A DNA stretch of 64,000 nucleotides, taken from positions 200,647-264,646 of the forward strand of contig NZ_QIRF01000005.1 of the NCBI RefSeq assembly GCF_003332825.1, given 5' to 3'. The translations under genes and the position numbers were made by a program. Below the pieces are notes generated by a model. The model saw only the letters and a program-made list of their open reading frames with translations. It was not told the DNA's origin and did not search any database. Below, one piece after another: positions 37,729 through 46,653 of this stretch. Position 1 is the first letter of the stretch; every line of letters starts with the position of its first letter. Source of the DNA: Dyella sp. C9 (GTDB lineage: Bacteria; Pseudomonadota; Gammaproteobacteria; Xanthomonadales; Rhodanobacteraceae).

Positions 37729-38367
37729 TCAGAATCCGAATTCGCTCAGGAGACGATCGGCTTCGTCCTGGCTGGTCACCTTGACCGGGCCGGCGGTGGC
37801 TTCGCCGGCCAGTGCGCCGGTGAGGCTCACCAACTCCAGCAGCGAGCTCTCCACGCTGCCGATGAAATTGACCACCTTCTTGATGCGCTGGCCGGACAGG
37901 TCCTGCCAGGACTGCGCCACCACGAAATCGGCCAGGCCGTCGCGGCAATCGATGGCGAAGCTCTGCGCCTGCTCGGCCAACAGGTGGGCGACGTCGCCCG
38001 CGGCGGTACCGTCGATCACGGCGGCGGCATTGGCAGCCACCGCCTCGGCCTGCGGACGCATGCGCTCGGCGAAATCGAGCGTGCGATGGGCGGCCTGCGA
38101 ACTCATCTCCAGCACGTCCTGCAGGTGCTGGCGTGCGTCGGCGACGCTGCCCGGCACGCCTTCCTGCGCCAGGTCACCGCCAAGGCGGCGCACGGCGTCG
38201 TGCAGGTCGCGGGCCAGCAGGCCCAGCGCGCGGAACAGGCGGTGCTCGCGCTCGCGCACCAGCACGTCCAGCGCCTGCTCGAAGGCGGCGCCGTCGGTGC
38301 TGTTGAGCAGGTCGTGCAGCTCCGGCGGCAGGGCGCCGCTGGACATCAGAGAGACTTGGGCATTCAT
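37729..38367 (-). CDS. cheZ: CheY-P phosphatase CheZ
   Basis: The 212-residue helical product has the catalytic segment [14 protein letters not shown], where the Gln of SGQ provides the phosphatase amide. A C-terminal CheY-binding peptide ([10 protein letters not shown]) is separated by a linker, exactly as in CheZ. It removes phosphate from CheY-P near the motor or pole. Start overlaps the cheY stop (ATGA), so the two are coupled at fixed stoichiometry. Confidence 0.93.
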   Translation of the reverse strand: MNAQVSLMSSGALPPELHDLLNSTDGAAFEQALDVLVREREHRLFRALGLLARDLHDAVRRLGGDLAQEGVPGSVADARQHLQDVLEMSSQAAHRTLDFAERMRPQAEAVAANAAAVIDGTAAGDVAHLLAEQAQSFAIDCRDGLADFVVAQSWQDLSGQRIKKVVNFIGSVESSLLELVSLTGALAGEATAGPVKVTSQDEADRLLSEFGF

Positions 38368-38771
38368 GCGGTGGCTCCGCTGGCGGCTAGGCGCTCGAAG
38401 ATCTTGGACAGCTTTTCCTGCAGGATCGCGGCGGTGAACGGCTTGACGATGTAGCCATTCACGCCGGCCTGGGCGGCGGCGATGATCTGGTCTCGGTTGT
38501 TCTCGGCCGTGACCATCAGCACCGGCAGGCCCTTGAGCGCCGGCTCGGCGCGGATCGCGCGCAGCAGGTCGATGCCGGTCATGTTCGGCATGTTCCAGTC
38601 GGTGACGACCATGTCGAACGAGGTGCTGCGCAGCTGCGCCAGCGCGCTCTCGCCATCGTCGGCTTCCTGGATCAGGCTGTTGCTGAAACCGAGCTCGACC
38701 AACAGGTTACGTACGATGCGCCGCATGGTGGAGAAATCGTCCACCACGAGGATTTTCATGTTCTTGTCCAA
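38364..38771 (-). CDS. cheY: Chemotaxis response regulator CheY
   Basis: The 135-residue receiver domain has the acidic pair Asp11-Asp12 ([11 protein letters not shown]), phospho-acceptor Asp58 (VVTDWNMP), switch Thr88 and Lys110 (YIVKPF). Phosphorylated CheY binds FliM and changes rotor direction. TTG at 38771 has GGAG seven bases upstream; the ATG at 38759 (MKILVVDD) also fits the family. It heads the chemotaxis part of the run, 106 nt after fliA. Confidence 0.94.
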   Translation of the reverse strand: MDKNMKILVVDDFSTMRRIVRNLLVELGFSNSLIQEADDGESALAQLRSTSFDMVVTDWNMPNMTGIDLLRAIRAEPALKGLPVLMVTAENNRDQIIAAAQAGVNGYIVKPFTAAILQEKLSKIFERLAASGATA

Positions 38772-38877
38772 ACGCTTTCTCCGCTGAGCGTGTGTGTCCT
38801 GGATGTCATGGTCAGGAACGGGGATGGGTTGCGCCGGCGCGACGACCGATCGCCACGCTGTCGGGTCTGCGCCTGCG

Positions 38878-39660
38878 CTACCCGCCCTTCGTTCCCTTGC
38901 GTTGCTTGCGTACCGGCGCGGCTTCGGCCTGGTCCTCGTGCCAGCCGCTCATGCGTGCCCGCAGGCGCACGATGGCTTGGCCGTGGATCTGGCAGACCCG
39001 CGATTCGGTGACGCCGAGTACGGCGCCGATCTCTTTGAGGTTCAGCTCCTCCTCGTAATACAGCGACATCACCAGCTGCTCGCGCTCGGGCAAGCCGCCG
39101 ATGGCCTCGATCAGCGCCTCGCGCATGCCGTTGTGCTCGACGCTGTCCTGCGGCCCCAGGCTTTCGCCATCGGCCACATCGAACGCCGCACCGCCGTCGG
39201 CATCGTCCGGCGCCGACAAGCTGAGTAGGCGCGCACTCGCCGCGTCGGCCAGCACCTGGTGGTACTCCTCCGCCGCCATGCCCAGCCGCCGCATCACTTC
39301 GACGTCATCGGCATCGGCGCCGGTTTCAATCTCGATCTGGCGCACCACCTCGGCCATCTCGCGAACCTTGCGGTGCACCGAACGGGGGGTCCAGTCGGTG
39401 CGCCGCAGCTCGTCGAGCATGGCGCCACGGATGCGGATACCCGCAAACGTCTCGAAGCTCGCGTTGCGTCCTGTGGTGAAATTTCGCGCAGCTTCCAGCA
39501 GCCCGATCATGCCCGCCTGGATCAGGTCGCTCACGTCCACGCTCGGCGGCAACCTGCCCATCAGGTGATAGGCAATTCGACGCACGAGCGGCGCGTGCTG
39601 GCGAACCAGTTCGTCGGCACTCTGCTTTTGCAGTTGCAGGTATTCGGAAGCCACGCTCAT
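38878..39660 (-). CDS. fliA: RNA polymerase sigma-28 factor FliA
   Basis: The 260-residue product has region 2 ([44 protein letters not shown]), region 3 ([15 protein letters not shown]) and region 4 ([25 protein letters not shown]). These are diagnostic of flagellar sigma-28. It drives late genes such as flagellin and chemotaxis genes through GCCGATAA-like -10 elements. One such site is present before fliC at 63663-63689. The start is one base after the flhG stop, coupling translation. Confidence 0.96.
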   Translation of the reverse strand: MSVASEYLQLQKQSADELVRQHAPLVRRIAYHLMGRLPPSVDVSDLIQAGMIGLLEAARNFTTGRNASFETFAGIRIRGAMLDELRRTDWTPRSVHRKVREMAEVVRQIEIETGADADDVEVMRRLGMAAEEYHQVLADAASARLLSLSAPDDADGGAAFDVADGESLGPQDSVEHNGMREALIEAIGGLPEREQLVMSLYYEEELNLKEIGAVLGVTESRVCQIHGQAIVRLRARMSGWHEDQAEAAPVRKQRKGTKGG

Positions 39661-39661
39661 C

Positions 39662-40609
39662 TCACCACCCCGTCGCTACTGCGGTCTGTCTGCTGAAGAA
39701 CGCAATGCGGTCCAGCCCCAGTCGCTCGGGTTCACCCCATGTATCGACCGCACCTGCCAATTGCTTGAATGCCTGTCCCGACCGGCTCGATGGCCACAAA
39801 TCGACCACCGCGCCCTGCCGCCGGATCGCCTGCTTGAGGCGTTCGTCGTGCGGGACCATGCCCATGAATTCCAGCGCCACGTCGAGGAAGCGGTCGCATA
39901 CGCGGGCCAGCTTCTGGTGCAGCACGCGGGCCTCGCTGGCGTTGCGCACCATGTTGGCCACCATGCGGAAGCGGCGCACCCCGAACTCGCGGCTCAGGAC
40001 CTTGAGCAGCGCGTAGGCATCGGTGAGCGAGGCCGGCTCGTCGCAGACCACCAGCACCACGTCGTCGGCGGCGGCGGCAAACATGGCCACGTTGTCGGAC
40101 ACCCCGGCGGCGGTATCCACCAGCAGGTAGTCCGGCGGCACCGCCAGGTCGTCGAAGGCGCGGATCACCGCGGCGTGCTCGCCGTTGCCCAGCTGGGCCA
40201 GGCGGCGTGCACCCGAACCGGCCGGCACAACCTTCAGGCCGTGCGGCGCCGGCAACAGCAGATCCTCGATGCCGCAGCTGCCGTCGAGCAGGTGTCCGAT
40301 GTGATGGGTGGGCGTGAGGCCCAGCAACACGTCGACATTGGCCAGGCCCATGTCGGCATCGAGCAGGATCACCTGGTGACCGGCGATCGCCAGGGCCATG
40401 CCCAGGTTCACCGACACCGTGGTCTTGCCCACGCCACCCTTGCCGCCGGCGACGGCGATGGCGCGGCAGCGACGCTGCGCCCCGCCGTTGCCGCCCAGGC
40501 CCCTGGCATGGTCGCTGGTGGACGACGGTTTGCTGCCGTGGCGGTCAGCCAGCGCGCGCAGCATGCTCTCCAGGCCCACGGCCTGATTCATTGCGAAGAC
40601 ACCGTTCAT
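39662..40609 (-). CDS. flhG: Flagellar number regulator FlhG (FleN), MinD-like ATPase
   Basis: The 315-residue product has a deviant Walker A GGKGGVGKTT (55-64), switch LLDADMGLANVDVLLG and DTAAGVSDNV. The N-terminus carries the activation helix MNQAVGLESML that stimulates FlhF GTPase (consensus DQAxGLR). It keeps flagella to one or few per pole, in pseudomonads by antagonising FleQ. Its start overlaps flhF by ATGA. Gene order flhF-flhG-fliA is typical of polar flagellates. The C-terminal part is longer than in Bacillus FlhG. Confidence 0.95.
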   Translation of the reverse strand: MNGVFAMNQAVGLESMLRALADRHGSKPSSTSDHARGLGGNGGAQRRCRAIAVAGGKGGVGKTTVSVNLGMALAIAGHQVILLDADMGLANVDVLLGLTPTHHIGHLLDGSCGIEDLLLPAPHGLKVVPAGSGARRLAQLGNGEHAAVIRAFDDLAVPPDYLLVDTAAGVSDNVAMFAAAADDVVLVVCDEPASLTDAYALLKVLSREFGVRRFRMVANMVRNASEARVLHQKLARVCDRFLDVALEFMGMVPHDERLKQAIRRQGAVVDLWPSSRSGQAFKQLAGAVDTWGEPERLGLDRIAFFSRQTAVATGW

Positions 40610-41991
40610 GCGTTGGCCACCGCCAGTCCGAAGCGTTCGGCCATGACATCGTCATCGGCCGCACTGTTGCTCTTGAGTACCTGCGCCGCGCGGCACACCA
40701 GCACACGCGCATCCGCGGTGGCGATGTCCTCCGGCACGCGCTGGCCATCAGTGATGTAGTCGAGCGCGAGCTTGTGGCGGATCACCACCGACAGCGCGCC
40801 CCCGAGGCTGGGCGCCTCGTCCAATTTGGTGAGGATGCAGGCGTGCGGTTTCACCGGCAGGTAGGCGCGCACTGCCTCGTCGAGCGAGGAGGCATGGGCG
40901 TTGGCCGCCAGCACCAGGCAGGCACGCAGCTCGCCGCCCTGCCCCAGCACTTCCAATTGCTCGGCCAGGCGCGGATCGTTGCCGGCCAGGCCTGCGGTAT
41001 CCACCAGCACGGTATGGCAACCGCGCAGCAGGCTCAGCACCTGTCCCAGGCTCTCGGCGTCGTAGGCCGGATACACGCGCACGCCGAGCAGGCGACCGTA
41101 GTGCTCCAGCTGCGCCGCCGCGCCGATGCGGTAGTGGTCGGTGCTGACCAGCGCCACCTGCGAGGCGCCGTGGCGCATCACCGCGCGCGCCGCCAGCTTG
41201 GCGATGGTGGTGGTTTTGCCCACGCCGGTGGGGCCGACCAGGGCGATCACGCCCTGGCGCTCGGACTCGTCGCGGCGGCTGATCGACAGGCTGCGGCTGA
41301 GCACGCCCAGCGGCAGGTAGCGCGCCTGCTCGGCGTTGATGTCCACCGGCAGTTCGTTGACCAGCTGGCGTGCCACGTCGGGCTCGATGCCAAGCCGGGT
41401 CATCTCGCGCAGCACGCGAGCACGCATCGGCTGGCGGCGCTCCATGTCGTTCCACACCAGGCTGGAAAGCTGCGTCTCCAGCAGGTCGCGCAGGCTGCCC
41501 AGCTCGGCGCGCACGCGCGCGGTGTCCTGCATGGCGCGCTCGAGCAGCGGATGCAGGGTGGCGGTCGTCTCGGCGGGCACCTCGGCGTCGACGGCCTTCG
41601 CCGACACCTCCGGCACCGCGGCCACGGGCTGCGGCTGCACCGGCGGCAAGGGCGCACGACGCGGCACCATCATGCTGACCACGTCTTCTTCGCGACGGCT
41701 GGCCGGCGGCAGCGGCGGCGGCAGCACTTCCTGGCGGCGCGCCGCCAGCGTGGGCAGTTCCTCGTTGGAAGGTGCCGTGTTGACTGCCGGCGTGGGCTGT
41801 TCCACCGGCAACGGTGCACCGTGCCGTGCGGCTTCGCGCACCAGGGCTTCATCGAAGTCGACGGCCGCGATGATCTCGATGCCGTCATCCATCCTGCGCG
41901 TGGACAGGATCACCGCATCCGGGCCCTGCTCCTCGCGCACTTCTCGCATGGCCTGTCGCATGTCGGCGGCCACGAAACGCTTGATCTTCAT
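40606..41991 (-). CDS. flhF: SRP-family GTPase FlhF
   Basis: The 461-residue product has a basic N-domain (MKIKRFVAADMRQAMREVREEQGPDAVILSTRRM), a Pro/Ala-rich linker, then the NG GTPase: GPTGVGKTTTIAKLAAR, DTAG, and TKLDEAPSLGGAL. It sets flagellum position at the pole and helps MS-ring assembly. Start chosen at 41991 after GGAG; a frame to 42069 adds a non-conserved leader. A weak sigma-54-like element lies 73-88 nt upstream. Confidence 0.94.
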   Translation of the reverse strand: MKIKRFVAADMRQAMREVREEQGPDAVILSTRRMDDGIEIIAAVDFDEALVREAARHGAPLPVEQPTPAVNTAPSNEELPTLAARRQEVLPPPLPPASRREEDVVSMMVPRRAPLPPVQPQPVAAVPEVSAKAVDAEVPAETTATLHPLLERAMQDTARVRAELGSLRDLLETQLSSLVWNDMERRQPMRARVLREMTRLGIEPDVARQLVNELPVDINAEQARYLPLGVLSRSLSISRRDESERQGVIALVGPTGVGKTTTIAKLAARAVMRHGASQVALVSTDHYRIGAAAQLEHYGRLLGVRVYPAYDAESLGQVLSLLRGCHTVLVDTAGLAGNDPRLAEQLEVLGQGGELRACLVLAANAHASSLDEAVRAYLPVKPHACILTKLDEAPSLGGALSVVIRHKLALDYITDGQRVPEDIATADARVLVCRAAQVLKSNSAADDDVMAERFGLAVANA

Positions 41992-42063
41992 GCCTTGCTC
42001 CGCAATTGAACGGCGGAAACGTCGGGTTGCGCGTGCAGTACCCGCCGGCTCTCCATGCTGTGC

Positions 42064-42079
42064 TGCCATTGCTGTTCCA
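42064..42079 (-). promoter_or_regulatory. Possible sigma-54 promoter before flhF
   Basis: On the minus strand TGGAAC, AGCAA, TGGCA gives GG-N10-GC spacing at the right distance. It departs from consensus at both elements (ideal TGGCAC and TTGCA), so it is a weak candidate. Confidence 0.3.
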
Positions 42080-42110
42080 ACGTCCTACCCTCCATTTCCA
42101 CTTCCCGTTC

Positions 42111-44201
42111 TTATCGACCCAGTGCCTGCACCAAACGCACCCTGCGGTTGTCCGGCACCTCGTTGTAAGCCAGTACGTGCAGGTTCTGTGCCACGTGGCG
42201 CGTGAAGCGCGCGAGCCATGGACGCAACTGCGGCGCGACCAGCAACACGGCCGGTTCGCCGCTCATTTCCTGCTTGCGCGAAGCCTCCGCGACGCCCTGT
42301 TGCAGGCGGTCGGCAAGACCCGGCTCCACCGCGGCGCCCGCCACACCGCCATTTGCGAGGGATCCGAGCAGGATCTGCTCCAGTTCCGGCGCCAGCGTGA
42401 TGACCGGGATCTCGGTGCCCAGGCCAGTGATCTCCTGCACGATCTGGCGACCCAACGCCACGCGCACGGCGGCGGTGAGAGTGCCGGGATCCTGACTCTG
42501 TCCTGCGTGCTCCGCCAAGGATTCGACGATGGAGCGCATGTTGCGGATCGGCACGCGTTCGGCGAGCAGGTTCTGCATCACCTTCACCACCACGCCCAGC
42601 GACAGGCGCTTGGGTACCAGGTCCTCGACCAGCTTCGGCGCGCTCTGCGCCAGGCGGTCCAGCAGCTGCTGCACGTCCTGGTGGCCAAGCAGCTCGTGCG
42701 CGTGACCCTGCAGGATGTGCGACAGATGGGTGGCGATCACCGTCGCCGGATCGACCACCGTGTAGCCCAGGCTCTGCGCCTGTTCGCGATGGCCCGGTTC
42801 GATCCACAGCGCTTCCAGGCCAAAGGCCGGATCGCGCGTGGCGATGCCTTGCAGGCCGTCCTGCACGCGGCCGGGGTTGATCGCCAGCAGGCGGTCGTTG
42901 TGCACCTCGGCCTCGCCCATCGGCACGCCCATCAGGGTGATGCGGTAGGTGCTGGGGCCCAGGTCGAGGTTGTCGCGGATATGCACCGCCGGCACCAGGA
43001 AACCCAGCTCCTGGGAAAGCTTGCGGCGCACCGATTTGATGCGGCCCATCAGCTCGCCGCCCTGGTGGGTATCCACCAGCGGAATCAGGCGATAGCCCAC
43101 TTCCAGGCCCAGCGGATCGACGCTGGCGACGTCTTCCCAGCCCAGTTCCAGGCGCTCGGTCGGCTGCGCCGGCGGCGGGGTTTCGGCGGCCAGCTTGGCC
43201 ACGCGTTCCTTGGCCTCGCGGTCGCGCTTGGTCATCAGGTAGGCCGCACCGCCGCAGCTGGCGCCCAGCAGCAGGAAGGCGATGTTGGGCATGCCGGGGA
43301 TCAGGCCCATCACGCCGAGCACTGCGCCGGCCACCGCCAGCGCGCGCGGCTGGCCGAACACCTGGCCGATCAGCTGCTTGCCCATGTCCTGCGACTTGGA
43401 CACGCGGGTGACGATCACCGCAGTGGCGATCGAGAGCATCAGCGAGGGCACCTGCGCCACCAGGCCGTCACCGATGGTGAGCAGGGTGTAGGTCTTGGCG
43501 GCCTCCGAGGCGGACAGGCCGTGCTGCATCACGCCGACGAAGAAGCCGCCGACGATGTTGATCAGCAGGATCAGGATGCCCGCGGTGGCGTCACCGCGCA
43601 CGAACTTGGAGGCACCATCCATCGAACCGTAGAAGTCCGCCTCCTCGCGCACTTCCTGGCGGCGCTCGCGTGCCTGTTCCTGGTTGAGCAGGCCGGCGTT
43701 GAGATCGGCGTCGATCGCCATCTGCTTGCCGGGCATGGCGTCCAGGGTGAAGCGCGCGGTCACTTCGGACACACGGGTGGCCCCCTTGGTGACCACCACG
43801 AAGTTGATGATGGTGAGGATGGCGAACACCACCAGGCCCACCGCGAAGTTGCCGCCGATGACGAACTCGCCGAACGCCTCGATCACCTTGCCCGCGGCGC
43901 CGGGGCCGTCGTGGCCGTGCAGCAGCACCACGCGGGTGGAGGCGATGTTCAGCGCCAGTCGCAGCAGCGTGGCCATCAGCACCACGGTGGGGAAGGCCGC
44001 GAATTCCAGCGGGCGCATCACGTAGATCACCGCCAGCAGGATCACCAGCGACAACGCGATGTTGAAGCTGAACAGCATGTCGAGGATGAACGGCGGCAGC
44101 GGCAGCATCATCATCGCCAGCATGGCGAGCATGATCACCGGCGCGCCGATGCCGCGGCGTCCGAGGGTCTTGAGGCTGTCGATGGCGGTAGCAGTGGCCA
44201 T
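42111..44201 (-). CDS. flhA: Flagellar type III export protein FlhA
   Basis: The 696-residue product has eight N-terminal transmembrane helices with FPTVVLMATLLRLALNIASTRVVLLHG and the FHIPEP-region loop (TLDAMPGKQMAIDADLNAGLLNQEQARERR). A large cytoplasmic domain follows, forming the export ring that binds chaperone-substrate complexes. It opens the gate for substrates into the channel made by FliP, FliQ, FliR and FlhB. It starts 11 nt after the flhB stop. Length is normal for the family. Confidence 0.96.
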   Translation of the reverse strand: MATATAIDSLKTLGRRGIGAPVIMLAMLAMMMLPLPPFILDMLFSFNIALSLVILLAVIYVMRPLEFAAFPTVVLMATLLRLALNIASTRVVLLHGHDGPGAAGKVIEAFGEFVIGGNFAVGLVVFAILTIINFVVVTKGATRVSEVTARFTLDAMPGKQMAIDADLNAGLLNQEQARERRQEVREEADFYGSMDGASKFVRGDATAGILILLINIVGGFFVGVMQHGLSASEAAKTYTLLTIGDGLVAQVPSLMLSIATAVIVTRVSKSQDMGKQLIGQVFGQPRALAVAGAVLGVMGLIPGMPNIAFLLLGASCGGAAYLMTKRDREAKERVAKLAAETPPPAQPTERLELGWEDVASVDPLGLEVGYRLIPLVDTHQGGELMGRIKSVRRKLSQELGFLVPAVHIRDNLDLGPSTYRITLMGVPMGEAEVHNDRLLAINPGRVQDGLQGIATRDPAFGLEALWIEPGHREQAQSLGYTVVDPATVIATHLSHILQGHAHELLGHQDVQQLLDRLAQSAPKLVEDLVPKRLSLGVVVKVMQNLLAERVPIRNMRSIVESLAEHAGQSQDPGTLTAAVRVALGRQIVQEITGLGTEIPVITLAPELEQILLGSLANGGVAGAAVEPGLADRLQQGVAEASRKQEMSGEPAVLLVAPQLRPWLARFTRHVAQNLHVLAYNEVPDNRRVRLVQALGR

Positions 44202-44212
44202 GCGTGGTTCCG

Positions 44213-45349
44213 TCAGAATTTGTAGGGACCCATCAGGTCCGGGTCGACATCGGGTTGCGGGGCGCGTGGCGGTTCGTCACCGCGCGCCATCGCCTGCTTG
44301 AGCTGGAATACATAGGCCAGCACCTGTGCCACCGCGACATACAGCGAGGCGGGGATTTCGCGGTCGAGCTGGGTGGTGGCGTACAGCGCGCGCGCCAGTG
44401 GCGGCGCCTCCACCATCGGGATGCGATGGCTGCCGGCCACCAGGCGAATCTGCAGGGCCAGTTCGTCCATGCCCTTGGCGATCACGCGCGGCGCGCCCAT
44501 GCGACCGTCGTCGTAGCGCAGCGCCACCGCGAAGTGGCTGGGGTTGGTCACCACCACGTCGGCCTTGGGCAGCTCCTGCATCATGCGCTTGCGCGCCATC
44601 TGGAACTGCAGCTGGCGGATGCGGCCCTTGAGTTCCGGGTTGCCGTCGTTTTCCTTCGACTCGTCCTTGAGCTCCTGGCGGGTCATGCGCAGGCGCTTGT
44701 TGTGGTCGAACTTCTGGTACAGCGCATCGGCACCGCCGATCAGCGCCAGGATCGAGCCGAACAGCAAGGCGCCATGGCCGAGCAGGCCCATCGCCTTGAG
44801 CATGCCGGCGCCCACCTCGCCGCGGCCGGTGGACATCAGGTCGTCCTGCCAGTTTTTCAGCACCATCACCAGCACGGCGCCGATCAGCAGCAGCTTGAGC
44901 AACGACTTGCCCAGTTCCACCAGGCCACGCATGGCGAAGATGCGTCCCAGGCCCTCGATGGGGTTGAGCCGCTCGAATTTCGGCTGCAGCGCCTCGGCAC
45001 TGAAATTGAGGCCGCCCAGCAACACCGGCGCGGCCAGCGCGGCCAGCACCGTGGCCAGCGCCACCGGCGCCATCAGCAGCAGCGCCTCGTGCAGGGCCTG
45101 CACCAGCACGCGCGTGGGCAGCGCATCGGTGAACAGCGCGTCGCGGCCATAGTTCAGGCCCAGCCCATAGATGCGGCGCACGTGTTCCATGGCGCCTTCG
45201 CCGCCACTGATCAGCGCGGACACGCCGGCCAGCACCACCACCGAACCCGACAGGTCGCGCGAGCGCGGTACATCGCCCTTTTCACGCGCTTCGCGCAGGC
45301 GTTTTTCTGATGGTTGTTCGGTGCGTTCCTGATCGTCCTGCTCAGCCAT
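44213..45349 (-). CDS. flhB: Flagellar export switch protein FlhB
   Basis: The 378-residue product begins MAEQDDQERTEQPSEKRLREAREKGDVPRSRDLSG, the family N-terminus. Four transmembrane helices and the autocleaving cytoplasmic domain follow. The cleavage loop reads VVTNPSHFAVALRY. The usual sequence is NPTH, so Thr is replaced by Ser, while the reactive Asn and Pro are intact and cleavage should still occur. It switches export from hook-rod to filament substrates. It begins 12 nt after the fliR stop. Confidence 0.95.
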   Translation of the reverse strand: MAEQDDQERTEQPSEKRLREAREKGDVPRSRDLSGSVVVLAGVSALISGGEGAMEHVRRIYGLGLNYGRDALFTDALPTRVLVQALHEALLLMAPVALATVLAALAAPVLLGGLNFSAEALQPKFERLNPIEGLGRIFAMRGLVELGKSLLKLLLIGAVLVMVLKNWQDDLMSTGRGEVGAGMLKAMGLLGHGALLFGSILALIGGADALYQKFDHNKRLRMTRQELKDESKENDGNPELKGRIRQLQFQMARKRMMQELPKADVVVTNPSHFAVALRYDDGRMGAPRVIAKGMDELALQIRLVAGSHRIPMVEAPPLARALYATTQLDREIPASLYVAVAQVLAYVFQLKQAMARGDEPPRAPQPDVDPDLMGPYKF

Positions 45350-45361
45350 GGCGCTGCCTCC

Positions 45362-46132
45362 TTATCCGCCCGCCAGCTCGTGCATCAGCGTCCATGCGCT
45401 GTTCTGCAGGGATTCGAAGGCACCCGGCACGCTGCGCAGCGAAAGCCACAGGGCCACGAAGCCCAGCGTTACCGTGATCGGAAAGCCCACCGCGAAGAGA
45501 TTCATCGAGGGTGCTGCGCGGCTGATCGCGGCGAAGCCGATGTTCACCATCAGCAGCGAGGTCATCGCCGGCAGCGCGACGCGCACGGCCCCGCCAAACA
45601 GCTGCGTACCGAAGGCGACCACCGCGTGCAGGCTGTTGGCATCAATGGCCGATGCGCCGGGCGGCAGCGTGCCGAAGCTGTCGGCCAGCAGCGCGATCAG
45701 GCGCAGGTGGCCATCCATCACCAGGAACAGCAGGGTCACCATCAGCAGGTAGAACTGGCTGATCACCGGCGAGCTGCCGCCACCGCGGGGATCGACCGTT
45801 TCGGCAAAGCCCAGGCTCATGCTCTGCCCCACCAGCTGACCGCCCAGCGACACCGCCTCGAAGGCGAGCTTCAGGACGAAGCCGATCGCCGCGCCGATCA
45901 GCACCTGGCTGACCATGGTGGCGACGCCCTCGGCCGAGGCGAGGTCGATCTGGGTCGGCGCCAGCGGCGCCAGCACCACGGCCAGCACCAGCATCACGCC
46001 CAGGCGCAGGCGCTTGGGCATCACCGCATCGCCAAACACCGGCGCCAGCAGGCAGGCGCCGCTCACCCGCCCGATCGCCCACAGCAGCGAGCCGAGCAGA
46101 TGCTGGATCTGGGCGAGGTCGACGTTGGTCAC
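45362..46132 (-). CDS. fliR: Flagellar export gate protein FliR
   Basis: The 256-residue membrane protein has six helices and segments such as APVFGDAVMPKRLRLGVMLVLAVVLAP and GQLVGQSMSLGFAETVDPRGG, which fit FliR. It is part of the FliPQR gate. It starts at GTG 46132 overlapping the fliQ stop (GTGA); a longer frame to 46198 is inside fliQ and rejected. Confidence 0.94.
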   Translation of the reverse strand: MTNVDLAQIQHLLGSLLWAIGRVSGACLLAPVFGDAVMPKRLRLGVMLVLAVVLAPLAPTQIDLASAEGVATMVSQVLIGAAIGFVLKLAFEAVSLGGQLVGQSMSLGFAETVDPRGGGSSPVISQFYLLMVTLLFLVMDGHLRLIALLADSFGTLPPGASAIDANSLHAVVAFGTQLFGGAVRVALPAMTSLLMVNIGFAAISRAAPSMNLFAVGFPITVTLGFVALWLSLRSVPGAFESLQNSAWTLMHELAGG

Positions 46133-46398
46133 TTCACTGCCCCCGGCAGGCTCTCGATCAACTGGCGGGTGAACTGCACCAGCGTGCGCAGCATCCACGG
46201 CCCGGCGATCAGGCCGACCACAGCCATGCAGATGACCTTGGGGATGAAGCTCAGGGTCATTTCGTTGATCTGCGTGGCGGCCTGCACCACGCCGATGATC
46301 AGGCCCACCAGCAGCGCGGTGAGCAGCAACGGCGCGGCGATCATCATCGCCACGTAAAGCGCGTGCTGGCCGAACTCGATGACGGACTCAGGCGTCAT
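46129..46398 (-). CDS. fliQ: Flagellar export gate protein FliQ
   Basis: The 89-residue protein has two transmembrane helices (ALYVAMMIAAPLLLTALLVGLIIGVVQAATQ and IPKVICMAVVGLIAGPWMLRTLVQF), the standard FliQ size and layout. It forms part of the FliPQR pore. The gap to fliP is about 255 nt and holds a palindromic repeat. That is unusual, because these genes are normally adjacent. Stop overlaps fliR start. Confidence 0.95.
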   Translation of the reverse strand: MTPESVIEFGQHALYVAMMIAAPLLLTALLVGLIIGVVQAATQINEMTLSFIPKVICMAVVGLIAGPWMLRTLVQFTRQLIESLPGAVK

Positions 46399-46653
46399 GG
46401 CGCGGCTCCGGCGTTCGTTCTCCGCGGGGGAAAGTTGGGGTGACGGATGGGTGCTTGCGCAAGCGCGCATCCTCCTCACCGTCATCCCAGCGAAAGCTGG
46501 GATCCAGTGCCTCTTCCACGCATGTGCGACAACCCGCGAAAGTCGCTGGATCCCAGCTTTCGCTGGGATGACGGGCATGGAAAGGGGCAGCAGGCGCGCT
46601 CCCCTCGCCCCAACCTTCTCCACCTGGGAGAGAGGGCGCAAACCGCGGCACGC
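46399..46653. repeat. Palindromic intergenic repeat element between fliP and fliQ
   Basis: Core: perfect 29-bp inverted arms at 46479-46507 and 46546-46574, with a 38-nt spacer. Each arm contains its own hairpin (TCCCAGC-GAAA-GCTGGGA), so the RNA could form tandem stem-loops with GAAA-type loops. Outside the core, 46425-46440 and 46595-46635 are inverted copies of a purine/pyrimidine-rich GGGGAAAGTTGGGGT-like sequence, resembling another dispersed repeat. Short frames here spelling IPAKAGIQ are translations of the repeat, not genes. Confidence 0.9.

Noticed and set aside
38878..38880. Possible sigma-28 promoter before cheY
   Set aside because: The gap at 38772-38877 has no GCCGATAA-like -10 on the minus strand; cheY could be read through from fliA.
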